Source of the DNA: an uncultured Bacteroidaceae bacterium
Lineage (GTDB): Bacteria > Bacteroidota > Bacteroidia > Bacteroidales > Bacteroidaceae
Direction of reading: 5' to 3'
Length of the DNA: 63,884 nt
NCBI GenBank assembly: GCA_944320785.1
Contig: CALUIR010000013.1
Coordinates: 1 to 63,884 of the forward strand
How positions within the stretch are numbered: the first letter of the stretch is position 1; each line of letters opens with the position of its first letter. Positions 1 through 8,329 of the stretch are shown piece by piece. A model generated the notes under the pieces. The model had not been told where the DNA came from. It made no database searches and worked only from the letters and a program-made list of their open reading frames with translations. Made by a program: the position numbers and the translations under genes.

Positions 1-1
1 C

Positions 2-145
2 GGCATCGGCTGCGAGGACTCCCTGTACGGCGGCGGCCTGTGCTTCATCGAGTGGCCGGAGCGCGTCGAGGGCCTGCTCCCGGCGGACGCCGTGCGGGTG
101 CGCATCGACGTGCTGGCGGACGGGAGCCGCCGGGTCAGCTTCTGA
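2..145 (+). CDS. tsaE: TsaE C-terminus (partial)
   Basis: The window opens inside a gene; the last 47 codons are present, ending in TGA. The visible residues include a Cys-Phe-Ile-Glu-Trp-Pro-Glu core followed by a Leu-Leu-Pro, which matches the C-terminal end of TsaE, the ATPase that helps make the N6-threonylcarbamoyladenosine modification of tRNA. The Walker A part lies upstream of the window and cannot be checked. It sits 3 bp ahead of a small membrane protein gene, an arrangement I recall from Bacteroides. The call rests only on the C-terminal motif. Confidence 0.75.
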   Translation, partial: GIGCEDSLYGGGLCFIEWPERVEGLLPADAVRVRIDVLADGSRRVSF

Positions 146-148
146 GCG

Positions 149-364
149 ATGGGCGCGCCCCTGTTCACCGCCCTCCTGTTCGCCGCCGCCGGGGCCGTGT
201 CGCTCCTGGCCGCCCTGGCGGGCTGGCCCTGGTTCTTCCGCGCCGCCCAGTCCGCCTGGCTCCTGCGCCGCCTGGGCATGCGCGGCGCGCGCCTGGCCTA
301 CGGCGCGGCGGGCCTCCTCCTGCTCGCCATGGCCGCCTGGCTCCTCGCCTCCCTTTTCTTTTGA
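149..364 (+). CDS. small membrane protein, Imm17-like
   Basis: A 71-residue protein with two hydrophobic segments, roughly residues 5-30 and 50-71, separated by a short basic stretch containing several Arg residues. This two-helix plan and its position 3 bp after tsaE match small Bacteroides proteins annotated as immunity 17 family, which is from memory. No function can be read from the sequence, and no toxin gene is seen next to it, so the immunity label should be taken as a family name only. It is very GC-rich, like tsaE. It is probably translated with tsaE from one message. Confidence 0.6.
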   Translation: MGAPLFTALLFAAAGAVSLLAALAGWPWFFRAAQSAWLLRRLGMRGARLAYGAAGLLLLAMAAWLLASLFF

Positions 365-419
365 CAACCCTCCCCGGCGCGTCCCGGCGGGAAGGAAGTA
401 AATTTTTTGCATCCGATAG

Positions 420-449
420 TTGCGATTCTGGAAAAGATGCTTATCTTTG
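420..449 (+). promoter_or_regulatory. Bacteroidota-type promoter
   Basis: TTG at 420-422, a 19-base gap, then TATCTTTG at 442-449, which fits the -33 / -7 (TAnnTTTG) layout of Bacteroidota sigma-ABfr promoters. Transcription would start near 456. The next protein start is at 733, so the leader would be about 280 bases and would contain GC-rich hairpins and the six-unit palindrome array. Confidence 0.55.
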
Positions 450-522
450 CCGGACACGTCCCCGAAGCCGGGGCGGCGGGAGGCGCAGGCCTTCCGGCCG
501 CCGGAAAGGGCCTTCCGGGACG

Positions 523-642
523 GGATACGCGTCCCGCCGGGAACGGATGCGCGTCCGTTTTGAAACGGATACGCATCCAGTGGAAAACGGATACGTATCC
601 ATTTTTAACGGCATGCGCATCCATTTTTAACGACATGCGCGT
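523..642. repeat. tandem palindromes, 22-bp period, six units
   Basis: Six short palindromes of the type GGATACGTATCC have their centres at about 528.5, 550.5, 572.5, 594.5, 616.5 and 638.5, an exact 22-bp spacing. The first four keep GGAT..(A/G)TCC; the last two drift to CATGCGCATCC and CATGCGCGTCC. Spacers are AT- or A-rich and not conserved. The array fills much of the gap between the Imm17-like gene (ends 364) and the HU-like gene (starts 733). The rest of this gap holds the promoter, GC-rich hairpins around 460-520 and a small hairpin GGCACC..GGTGCC near 677-690. Confidence 0.8.
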
Positions 643-732
643 CCGTTTCGAGGCAAGTAATTAATCCTTAAAGAAGGCACCCCGGTGCCGGATGAATTAA
701 ATGATTGTATAACTTGAAAAATGCTATCTGTT

Positions 733-1230
733 ATGGCACTCTTTAAGCTGATGAAGCGGGTGAACCCGCAGAAACGGAATGAGCCCGCCAAATGGTACGC
801 CATTCCAAAGATTGTAGCGCGCATGACCACCCGCGCCGTGTGCAAGTATGTAACCCGCAACACCACCGTGTCGCCCACCGAGGCTGAAGCCACGCTCAAC
901 CTCGTCCTCGACGCCGTGCCGCAGCTGCTCAAGGACGGCAACAGCGCGCAAATCGGCAACCTCGGCTGGCTGCGCCTCTCCTTCAGCAGCGAAGGCGTGT
1001 CGGCGCCCCGCGAGTTCGACGCCGCCTCCATGGTGAAGAACATCAGAATCGTCTTCACCCCCTCCAAGGAGTTTGTCGAGGAAGTAGCCCAAGGCATCGC
1101 CTACGAGAACGCAGGCATCGTGGAAGAAGGCTTCACCTTCCCCACGCTCAAGGCTTACGACGAGTACAAGACGACCGGCCGCCTCCCCGTCGGCAACGGG
1201 GACGAAGAAGAAACCGGCGCCGGCGCATGA
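733..1230 (+). CDS. HU-like DNA-binding protein
   Basis: A 165-residue protein of the Bacteroidota HU/DNABII branch. The N-terminal part has the Met-Ala-Leu-Phe start and an Asn-Pro...Pro-Ala-Lys-Trp-Tyr-Ala segment typical of this group. It is followed by the helix region and the beta part with Gly-Asn-Leu-Gly-Trp-Leu-Arg-Leu-Ser-Phe (about residues 75-84). An acidic tail ends the protein. Proteins of this group bind DNA without strong sequence preference and help organise the nucleoid. I chose the ATG at 733 because the family begins with this motif; an ATG at 721 lies in frame upstream. A strong terminator follows. Confidence 0.85.
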   Translation: MALFKLMKRVNPQKRNEPAKWYAIPKIVARMTTRAVCKYVTRNTTVSPTEAEATLNLVLDAVPQLLKDGNSAQIGNLGWLRLSFSSEGVSAPREFDAASMVKNIRIVFTPSKEFVEEVAQGIAYENAGIVEEGFTFPTLKAYDEYKTTGRLPVGNGDEEETGAGA

Positions 1231-1252
1231 CTCATGGCGCGCCGCCCGTGCC

Positions 1253-1287
1253 GCAACCCCCGCCCCCTGGCGGGGGTTGCTTTTTTT
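1253..1287 (+). terminator. rho-independent terminator after HU gene
   Basis: A 12-bp perfect GC-rich stem (1253-1264 with 1269-1280), a 4-base loop and a run of seven T (1281-1287). Confidence 0.92.
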
Positions 1288-1355
1288 AACGCCCCGCCGG
1301 GCAATATCCCGCCCCCCGCCCGTTTTTTCAATAAAACACCATAAACCCGCACGTC

Positions 1356-4300
1356 ATGGAACGCAAACTCCTCGCCGCCCTCCTCGCGGCCCTCCTCCTC
1401 GCCGCCCCGGCGGCCCGCCCGCAAAGTTACAAGAAACTGTGGCGCGAAGCCCAGCGCGCCGAAGCCGACGGACTGCCCCGCACCGCCCTCCGCGCCGTGG
1501 AGCGCGTCGCGGAAAAAGCCGCCGGCGACCCCGCCGCCCGCCAGCAGCGCGTGAAAGCCCTGATGCGCGCCGCCCGCCTCCGCGCCGAAATATCGCCCGA
1601 CTCCCTCTGGGCCGGCATCCCCCGCCTCGAAGCCGGGCGCGCCGCCCTCCAAGGCACTCCCGAAGGCGCATGGCTCGCCTACGCCCTCGGCAGCCTCTAC
1701 GGGCAGGCCGCCCGCGCCACCCGCGCCCCCGCCTCCGCCGCCCCGGCGGCAGAGCCCCCCGCCGACCCCCGCCAGTGGCAGCCCGTCCATTTCCACCGGC
1801 GCGCCTACGAATGCTACATGGCCGCAGCCGACCCCGCCAACTACCCCGGCAACCCCTTGGCAAGCCGCTACGAGGCCCTCCTCGAAATCCCCGAAGGCGG
1901 CCTGCCCCCCGGAGCCACCCTCCGCCAAATCCTCACCCTCCAGGCCGCCCGCGCCCTCAGCGGCCTCGCCCCCGCCCTCGAGGCGCACCACCGGCAGGCC
2001 CGCGTAGCCCCCGGCGACCCCTGCTGGACCCATCCCGGCGACACCCTCAAGGCCCTCTCGCCCTACGACGCCGCCGCAGCCGCCGCCAACCTCTGCGCCC
2101 GCACGGCCGCCCTCTGCCTCGCCCAAGGCGACACGCTCGCCGCCGCCCTCGCCCGCATGGAGCAGCTCGACGTGATGCGCAGCCGCGCCAGCTTCCCGGC
2201 GCATGGCGAGGAAGTCCCCGGCACGCCTTATTACGCCGCCCTTGCGAAGCTCCGCGAAGACTGCCGGGGCAACGAGGCGCAGGCAGAAGTGGCCCTGCAG
2301 ATGGCCCGCCAGCTCCGCTCCGCCAACCGCCCGGCCGAAGCCATGGCTCTCCTGCGGCAGGCCGTGGAAGCCCACCCCCGCTACTTCCGCGCCGATGCCC
2401 TCCGCAACGAGATGGACGACATCGCCCGCCCCCTCTGCGAGGCAAGGCTGCCGGAAACGGCCTGCCCCGACAGCGTGCTGGCCGTCATGTTCCGTTACAA
2501 GAACTCGCCGCAGGCCCTCGTGCGCCTTTACCGCTTGGACCTGCCGGCCACCCATCCCGGTGCCGCCCGCTGGCGCAGGCTCGCCGCCACGCCCTATGAC
2601 GCCGCGCCGGGCGAAGTGCAGGCCTTCCTCCGCCGCCACGGCACGCTGGTTTGCACGGATACCGCCCGTTTCCGTCCTACGCCCGATTATCTGCCGCGTG
2701 ACACCACCTTCCGCTTCGCCGCCCCTGCCGCCGGGCTTTACATGGCCGAAGTGTCCGCCCTCGGCGGGGATGCCGCCCCGGCCTACGCCCTGCTGCACGT
2801 CAGCCGCCTCCGTCCCGTGTGGACGTCGCTCGGCGGCGGCAAGGAGGGCTGGGCGGTGCTGGACGCGCAGACAGGCCGTCCCGTGCCGGGCGCCACGCTC
2901 CGCTTCTTCCGCAGCACGGGCGACACGCTCTCCCTCGTGAAGGCCCTCCCCGCCGATGCGCAAGGAGAACTGGAGTGGCAGCCCGTGGACTATCACTACG
3001 CCCAGGCCGTCTGCGCGGGCGACAGTTGCATGGAGCCGGTGCGCGTGTGGGGGAGCAGCGGCGCCGTCCCCGTCCCCGCCCGTCCCGAGGAGCATCTCAC
3101 CCTCTATGCCGACCGCAGCCTCTACCGTCCCGGGCAGGCGGTCCATGTCGCCGGGACGGCTTGGCGGCAATGGGGCGACAGCCTGCGCGTGCAGCCCGGC
3201 CGGCGCTTCACCCTCCGCCTCCTCGATGCCAACGGGCGCGAGATAGGCAGCCGCGAGGCGGTGTCCGATGATTTCGGCGTGTTTGCCGTGCAGTTCATGC
3301 TGCCGGCATCGTGCCTGCCGGGGCGTTTCACGGTGGATGCCGGCGCGTCGCGCCTCTCCTTCCGCGTGGAGGAATACCGGCGGCCCACGTTCCGCGTGGC
3401 CTTCCGCCCCGTGTCCGCCGCCTATGCGGCAGGCGACTCCGTGTGGCTCGAAGGGCAGGCGGAGACGTTCACCGGCCTGCCTGTGGCCGATGCCCAAGTG
3501 GCCTACACCGTCCGCCGTTCGTCCGGCCTTTGGCGCGGGGCGGGGGGCAGCGTGGTGGCCGCCGGGACGGTGCTGGCAGACGATGGCGGCGTGTTCCGCA
3601 TCCCTGTCCTTTTAGAGGCGGGTACAGGCGGTGTCCTTCCCCGCACGTATTACCAGGCATTTTCCGTGGAAGCCGCTGCCACTTCCCCCGCCGGGGAGAC
3701 GCAGGCGGCCACAGCTTGGATTCCCGTGGGCAGTTCGTCCGTCCGCCTTTCCGCCTCCCTTGGCGCGGAGGTGGTGAAGGAACGGCTGGACAGCCTCTCC
3801 TTCCAGATAGAGAACCTCTACGGCCAAGCCTTGCCGGGCGCGGAGGGATGCTGGCGCGTGCTGCCCGGCGAAGGCGGCCGGTTGCCCAAGGACAGTTGCC
3901 TGCTGCAAGGCGCGTTCCATAGCGGGCAGAAGACGGATGTCGCCCCGCTCCGCGCCCTCCCCAGCGGCGCATACCGCCTCCTGCTCTCCGCCGTGGATTC
4001 CTTGGGCCGCGAGGCGGAATGGGAACAGGCGTTCACCCTCTTTTCGTTGGGCGACCGCCGCCCGCCCGTGCGTTCGGCCCTGTGGCTCCACCAGGAGGGC
4101 AGCGGGTTCGGTCCCGGCCGCCAGGCAGACCTCTATCTGGGCACGAGCCTGGAGGATGCCTATGTATTATATAATGTGTATGCTTCCGGCGGGCAATGCA
4201 TCGAGCGCCGCCGCATCCACCTCACGGATTCCATCGTGAAATTGTCGTTCGGCGAAAGTGAAGCCTATGGCGACGGCGTTTGCGTGTCGTGCCTCCTCGT

Positions 4301-7178
4301 GCGCGACGGCGAAGTACATCAGCGCGTGGCCACCGTGCTGCGTGCCGAGCCGGACATGCGCCTGGCGGTGCGCTGGTCGTCGTTCCGCGACCGCCTCACG
4401 CCGGGGCAGCAGGAAGAGTGGCGGCTCGCCGTGGCCTATCCCGACGGGCGGCCTGCCCGCGCCAACCTGATGGCGGTGCTGTTCGACGCTTCGCTCGATG
4501 CCCTCAGCCCGCACCGCTGGTGGCCGGGCATCTCGTTCGGGCGCAACGTCCCCTACGTCAGTTGGCAGAGCGCATGGCCGGGTTCGGCATACCGCGCCCT
4601 CGTGTTCCCCGCCGCGTGCCGCGATGTCCCTGCCTTTGCCGGGGCTTCCGTCCGGGTGGAGGACTTCTCGCAGGTGCTTTACGGCCAGTGGGCGATGGAT
4701 GGCGTGTACTTGCTGGCATCCTCTTCCCGCGCGGTGAACGCCGCGATGAAAGCCGCTCCCGCCGTGGCAGAGGACATGGCGGCGGAGGAAGCTGCCGTGG
4801 AGGTTTCCGCAACGGGTGGCGGGGCTGCCCCGGCGGAGTCCTTGCCGGGCCTGCGCAGCGACTTTGCCGAGACGGCGTTCTTCTATCCCCAGCTCCGCAC
4901 GGATGCCAAGGGTGAGGCGGTTGTCTCTTTCACTTTGCCGGAAAGCACGACGGAGTGGCGGTGGATGGGCCTTGCCCACACGCAGGATCTCCATTGGGCC
5001 TTGACGGACACCACCGTGGTGGCGCGGAAAGAGTTCATGGCCGTGCCGAACATGCCGCGCTTCCTCCGTGCGGGCGACGATGCCGTCTTGGCCGCCACGC
5101 TTGCCAACCTGACGGAGGGCGCCCTCCAAGGGACGGCTCGCATCGAAGTGTTCGACCCCGTGACGGAGCGCGTCCTGTTTTCTGCCCGCAAGGCGTTCCG
5201 GGTGGCGGGCAATGCTTCGGATTCCATTTCCTTCGCTTTCCGGGCGGCGTTCGAGCCGGGGCTGGTGGCGTGCCGCATATGGGCGGAGTCGGACACGGGT
5301 GCGTTCTCCGACGGTGAGCAGCACTATCTGCCTGTCCTTTCCCCCAAGCGGTGGATGACAGAGGCCGTGCCGATGTCCGTCACCGGCACGGATACCGTGC
5401 GCTATGCCTTGCAGGGCTTGTTTAACGGTGACAGCCCGACGGCTGTCCACCGCCGCTTGACGGTGGAGTTGGCTGCCGACCCCGTGTGGTTTGCCATACA
5501 GGCGTTGCCTTCGCTCGGTGCGCCTGCCGATGACAATGCCCTTTCATGGGTCTCCGCTTACTATGCGGACAACCTTTCGGCGCATATCCTGAACGCCAGC
5601 CCGAAGATAAAGGCTGTGTTCGAAGCTTGGCGGGCGCAGGGCGGGACGGGTGCGTCGCTCGCCGGCCGCCTGGACGGGGATGCTTCCCTCCGCGAACTGT
5701 TGCTGGAGGAAACGCCTTGGCTCTCTGCTGCCGGAGACGAGGCAGAGGCGCGGCAACGGCTCGCCCTGCTGTTCGACCTCAACTACCTGCAGGGGCAGAA
5801 CGCCTTGGCAACCCGCAAGCTTGCCGCGCTGCAGTGTGCCGACGGGGCTTGGCCGTGGTTCCGGGGCATGCAGGGAAGCCTGCACGTCACTCTCTATGCG
5901 GTGGAGGCATTGGGACGGCTCGCCGCCCTCACCGGGCAGGCATTGCCCGATGACGTGCTGCCGATGTACCGCCGCGCGATGGCCTGCCTCCACCGCGAGG
6001 CCTGCGATTATTATTCGATCTTGGAAGCGGCGGAATCCAGGCAGGGCAAGGATGCGCCCGCGCAGCCGTCCGTGCTGCCTTCGTGGGTGCTGCGCTACCT
6101 TTACGCCTGCGCCCTGTCACCTGTACCCTTGCCTGAGGAGGCGCGGGAGGCACACGATGGTTTCCTGCGCCGTTTGGAAGCGGCGGGGTCTGTCTCCGGC
6201 CTGTATGAGAAGGTGTTGGCTGCCGTGGTGCTGGCCGATGCCGGCCGGCGGGAAGCGGCGGAAGGCTGCCTTCGTTCCTTGGCGGAATACGCTGTCCGTG
6301 TGCCGGGCAAAGGCATGTGGTACGACACGCGCCGTGCCGCTTGCTCGCCGGATTCGTACCGCGTTCCCGTGCAGGTGGCGGTCATTGAGGCATTCCGCCG
6401 CGTCGGCGGCCACGAAGCCGACGTGGAAGAAATGCTCCTCTGGCTGTTGTCGCAGAAACGTGTGCAGGCTTGGGATTCTCCGCTGTCCACTGTGAATGCG
6501 GTCTATGCGCTGATGGCGGATGGGACGGCCTTGGAAGGCAGTTCCGTCGCATTGCGCATGGGCAGCACGGAGGTCACGGCGCTGTCGGCAGCATCGCCGT
6601 CGGGCAGCGGCTACGTGAAGGCCAGCTTTTCCGAAGGCGACATGCCGGACTTCTCGCAGGATGCCGTTTTGTCGAAGGAAGGCGGGGGATTGGCTTGGGG
6701 TGCCGTCTATGCCCAGTACTTGGAGGACATGGAGCGCGTCCCCTCCCTTCGCGCAGAAGGTTTCACTGTGGAGAAACAGTTGTTCGTGGAGCGGGCGGAG
6801 GGAGGCCGCAAGGTACTGCTTCCCGTGACGGACGGCACGGTGTTGCGCGTAGGCGAAAAAGCCTGTGTGCGTATCGTGGTGGCCGTGGGGCAGGACATGG
6901 ATTTCGTGTCGCTGAAGGACGAGCGTCCGGCCTGCTTGGAGCCGTTGTCGGCACGTTCCGGCTACCGGGTCTTGTCCGGCACGGGATGTTATGAGGCGGT
7001 AAAGGACGCTGCTACGGTGTATTATTTCGACCGCCTGCCGAAAGGCGTTTACGTGTTTGACACGTCTTATTACGTGGCGCGGGCAGGGCGTTACGTTTCG
7101 GGGCTTTCCGTGTTGCAGTCCACCTATGCGCCTGAGTACTCGGCCTATGCCCCCGTCCAAGCTTTCACGGTGGAGTAA
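1356..7178 (+). CDS. alpha-2-macroglobulin-like protein without thioester
   Basis: A 1,940-residue exported protein. The first 22 residues form a signal peptide (basic n-region, Leu/Ala-rich core, Ala-rich end). Residues ~25-350 are helical and repeat-like; an MG2-type domain begins near 575 (Tyr-Arg-Pro-Gly); the A2M core lies near 1165-1215 (Glu-Thr-Ala-Phe-Phe-Tyr-Pro-Gln ... Thr-Glu-Trp-Arg-Trp); an alpha-helical domain follows. In family members that trap proteases, a Cys-x-Glu-Gln thioester sits just before this helical domain. Here the matching stretch (near 1382-1410) reads Ala-Pro-Ala-Asp-Asp-Asn-Ala and no Cys-x-Glu-Gln is present. The gene stands alone between a terminator and the DUF1573 gene. 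Its 5' half is far richer in C-ending codons than its 3' half. It probably has an envelope role; the substrate is unknown. Confidence 0.88.
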   Translation: MERKLLAALLAALLLAAPAARPQSYKKLWREAQRAEADGLPRTALRAVERVAEKAAGDPAARQQRVKALMRAARLRAEISPDSLWAGIPRLEAGRAALQGTPEGAWLAYALGSLYGQAARATRAPASAAPAAEPPADPRQWQPVHFHRRAYECYMAAADPANYPGNPLASRYEALLEIPEGGLPPGATLRQILTLQAARALSGLAPALEAHHRQARVAPGDPCWTHPGDTLKALSPYDAAAAAANLCARTAALCLAQGDTLAAALARMEQLDVMRSRASFPAHGEEVPGTPYYAALAKLREDCRGNEAQAEVALQMARQLRSANRPAEAMALLRQAVEAHPRYFRADALRNEMDDIARPLCEARLPETACPDSVLAVMFRYKNSPQALVRLYRLDLPATHPGAARWRRLAATPYDAAPGEVQAFLRRHGTLVCTDTARFRPTPDYLPRDTTFRFAAPAAGLYMAEVSALGGDAAPAYALLHVSRLRPVWTSLGGGKEGWAVLDAQTGRPVPGATLRFFRSTGDTLSLVKALPADAQGELEWQPVDYHYAQAVCAGDSCMEPVRVWGSSGAVPVPARPEEHLTLYADRSLYRPGQAVHVAGTAWRQWGDSLRVQPGRRFTLRLLDANGREIGSREAVSDDFGVFAVQFMLPASCLPGRFTVDAGASRLSFRVEEYRRPTFRVAFRPVSAAYAAGDSVWLEGQAETFTGLPVADAQVAYTVRRSSGLWRGAGGSVVAAGTVLADDGGVFRIPVLLEAGTGGVLPRTYYQAFSVEAAATSPAGETQAATAWIPVGSSSVRLSASLGAEVVKERLDSLSFQIENLYGQALPGAEGCWRVLPGEGGRLPKDSCLLQGAFHSGQKTDVAPLRALPSGAYRLLLSAVDSLGREAEWEQAFTLFSLGDRRPPVRSALWLHQEGSGFGPGRQADLYLGTSLEDAYVLYNVYASGGQCIERRRIHLTDSIVKLSFGESEAYGDGVCVSCLLVRDGEVHQRVATVLRAEPDMRLAVRWSSFRDRLTPGQQEEWRLAVAYPDGRPARANLMAVLFDASLDALSPHRWWPGISFGRNVPYVSWQSAWPGSAYRALVFPAACRDVPAFAGASVRVEDFSQVLYGQWAMDGVYLLASSSRAVNAAMKAAPAVAEDMAAEEAAVEVSATGGGAAPAESLPGLRSDFAETAFFYPQLRTDAKGEAVVSFTLPESTTEWRWMGLAHTQDLHWALTDTTVVARKEFMAVPNMPRFLRAGDDAVLAATLANLTEGALQGTARIEVFDPVTERVLFSARKAFRVAGNASDSISFAFRAAFEPGLVACRIWAESDTGAFSDGEQHYLPVLSPKRWMTEAVPMSVTGTDTVRYALQGLFNGDSPTAVHRRLTVELAADPVWFAIQALPSLGAPADDNALSWVSAYYADNLSAHILNASPKIKAVFEAWRAQGGTGASLAGRLDGDASLRELLLEETPWLSAAGDEAEARQRLALLFDLNYLQGQNALATRKLAALQCADGAWPWFRGMQGSLHVTLYAVEALGRLAALTGQALPDDVLPMYRRAMACLHREACDYYSILEAAESRQGKDAPAQPSVLPSWVLRYLYACALSPVPLPEEAREAHDGFLRRLEAAGSVSGLYEKVLAAVVLADAGRREAAEGCLRSLAEYAVRVPGKGMWYDTRRAACSPDSYRVPVQVAVIEAFRRVGGHEADVEEMLLWLLSQKRVQAWDSPLSTVNAVYALMADGTALEGSSVALRMGSTEVTALSAASPSGSGYVKASFSEGDMPDFSQDAVLSKEGGGLAWGAVYAQYLEDMERVPSLRAEGFTVEKQLFVERAEGGRKVLLPVTDGTVLRVGEKACVRIVVAVGQDMDFVSLKDERPACLEPLSARSGYRVLSGTGCYEAVKDAATVYYFDRLPKGVYVFDTSYYVARAGRYVSGLSVLQSTYAPEYSAYAPVQAFTVE

Positions 7179-7216
7179 AAAAGCTCCTCCGTGGGGCGAG
7201 TTTGGCGGAAAAGCAT

Positions 7217-7224
7217 TATTTTTG
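7217..7224 (+). promoter_or_regulatory. -7 element TATTTTTG
   Basis: Matches TAnnTTTG; it lies 20 bases before the ATG at 7245 and supports that start over the in-frame ATG at 7230. No clear -33 element. Confidence 0.45.
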
Positions 7225-7244
7225 CCGTCATGCAAAGAGGAATT

Positions 7245-8324
7245 ATGAATTGGAAACAGATAGCATGCGCGGCGGCCCTGTGGCTTCTTTTGTATGGAGC
7301 CGCAGGCGCCCAGCCGCAGATTCGTTTCGATAAGACGGTACACGACTTCGGAAGCATCCGTTGGAAAGTGCCTGTCACGGCAGAGTTCGAGGTGCGAAAC
7401 GACGGCGACGCGCCGTTGGTCATCAACAAGGTCAGCACTTCGTGCGGCTGCGTCGTGGCGGGATGGACAAAGCAACCGATTCCGCCTGGCGGCACGGGCT
7501 ATGTGCGTTCCACGTTCGACGCGAAGGCCGTGGGCCGTTTCCATAAGACGGTGGGCATCTATTGCAATGCCGCTCCGCGTCCGGTCTATCTGGCTTTCAA
7601 AGGCATTGTGGAATACCAGCCCAAAGATTACAGCGCGTACCCCTATGCGATAGGGAGCATTCGCGTGGACACCTTGCGGTTGGCTTTCCCGGATGCCTGC
7701 AAAGGCGACCGCCCTGTGGCGGAAATCCGCATCGCCAATACGTCAGGCACGCCTTACGAACCGCAACTGATGCACCTTCCCTCCTATCTTTCTGCAGAAG
7801 CCGTCCCGGCACGGTTGGAGGAGGGAGAGGCAGGTGTGATCCGCCTCACCCTGAACGCTGGCCAACTGGCAGGCTGGGGCTTGCATGAGACACCAGTGTA
7901 CCTGTCTCGATTCCCCGGCGACAAGGTGGGAGCGGACAACGAACTGTGGGTGTCTTCCCTGTTGTTGCCGGACTTCTCCTCCTTGTCAGAGGTGGAAAGG
8001 CAAAACGCGCCGAAGGCCCGGTTGTCCGCAGGTGAGGACATCGAGATGCGTTTGGAGGCAGGAAAGTCCCGTGCTGCCCGCAAGATAACTTTGTCCAACG
8101 ACGGGAACACCGCATTGGAGGTGTTGGCACTGCAAGTGTCTGACCCAGCCATCGGCATCACTGTGAAGAAGCGTTTCGTGCAGCCCGGATCGTCCACCAC
8201 GTTGCGTGTCACTTTGCACGGAAAGGAATGGGAAGGCCAGCGGCAACCGCTCCGTGTGCTGATGATTACTAATGATCCCGCCCGCCCGAAGGTCATCTTG
8301 CGTATAAACGTTATAAAAGAATAG
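7245..8324 (+). CDS. DUF1573 family exported protein
   Basis: A 359-residue protein with a signal peptide (residues 1-20, ending in Ala-Gly-Ala-Gln). The mature protein begins with Ile-Arg-Phe-Asp-Lys-Thr-Val-His-Asp-Phe-Gly-Ser-Ile. It continues with an Ile-Asn-Lys-Val-Ser-Thr-Ser-Cys-Gly-Cys segment, the hallmark of DUF1573, an immunoglobulin-like fold common in Bacteroidota. A second similar beta unit lies near residues 265-355 (Ile-Thr-Leu-Ser-Asn-Asp-Gly-Asn). The role is unknown; periplasmic or outer-membrane lipid-side location is inferred from the signal. It lies 5 bp ahead of meaB and is probably co-transcribed. Confidence 0.82.
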   Translation: MNWKQIACAAALWLLLYGAAGAQPQIRFDKTVHDFGSIRWKVPVTAEFEVRNDGDAPLVINKVSTSCGCVVAGWTKQPIPPGGTGYVRSTFDAKAVGRFHKTVGIYCNAAPRPVYLAFKGIVEYQPKDYSAYPYAIGSIRVDTLRLAFPDACKGDRPVAEIRIANTSGTPYEPQLMHLPSYLSAEAVPARLEEGEAGVIRLTLNAGQLAGWGLHETPVYLSRFPGDKVGADNELWVSSLLLPDFSSLSEVERQNAPKARLSAGEDIEMRLEAGKSRAARKITLSNDGNTALEVLALQVSDPAIGITVKKRFVQPGSSTTLRVTLHGKEWEGQRQPLRVLMITNDPARPKVILRINVIKE

Positions 8325-8329
8325 ACTCT

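Noticed and set aside
523-642. CRISPR-like array
   Set aside because: Period is 22 bp with ~10-bp spacers, units are palindromes and vary; no cas genes in the window.
1277-2599. 440-codon open frame on the plus strand
   Set aside because: Arg/Pro-rich out-of-phase reading of the same GC-rich gene; no domain.
1-3000. chromosome origin at the GC-skew change
   Set aside because: The change lies within a gene; no dnaA, DnaA-box cluster or other origin genes are seen. Whole-genome skew would be needed.
1155-3497. 780-codon open frame on the minus strand
   Set aside because: Lies antisense over the alpha-2-macroglobulin-like gene, has a His/Gly/Ala-rich low-complexity translation and is a result of high GC with few stops.
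4167-5450. 427-codon open frame on the minus strand
   Set aside because: Antisense within the macroglobulin-like gene; composition typical of a shadow frame.
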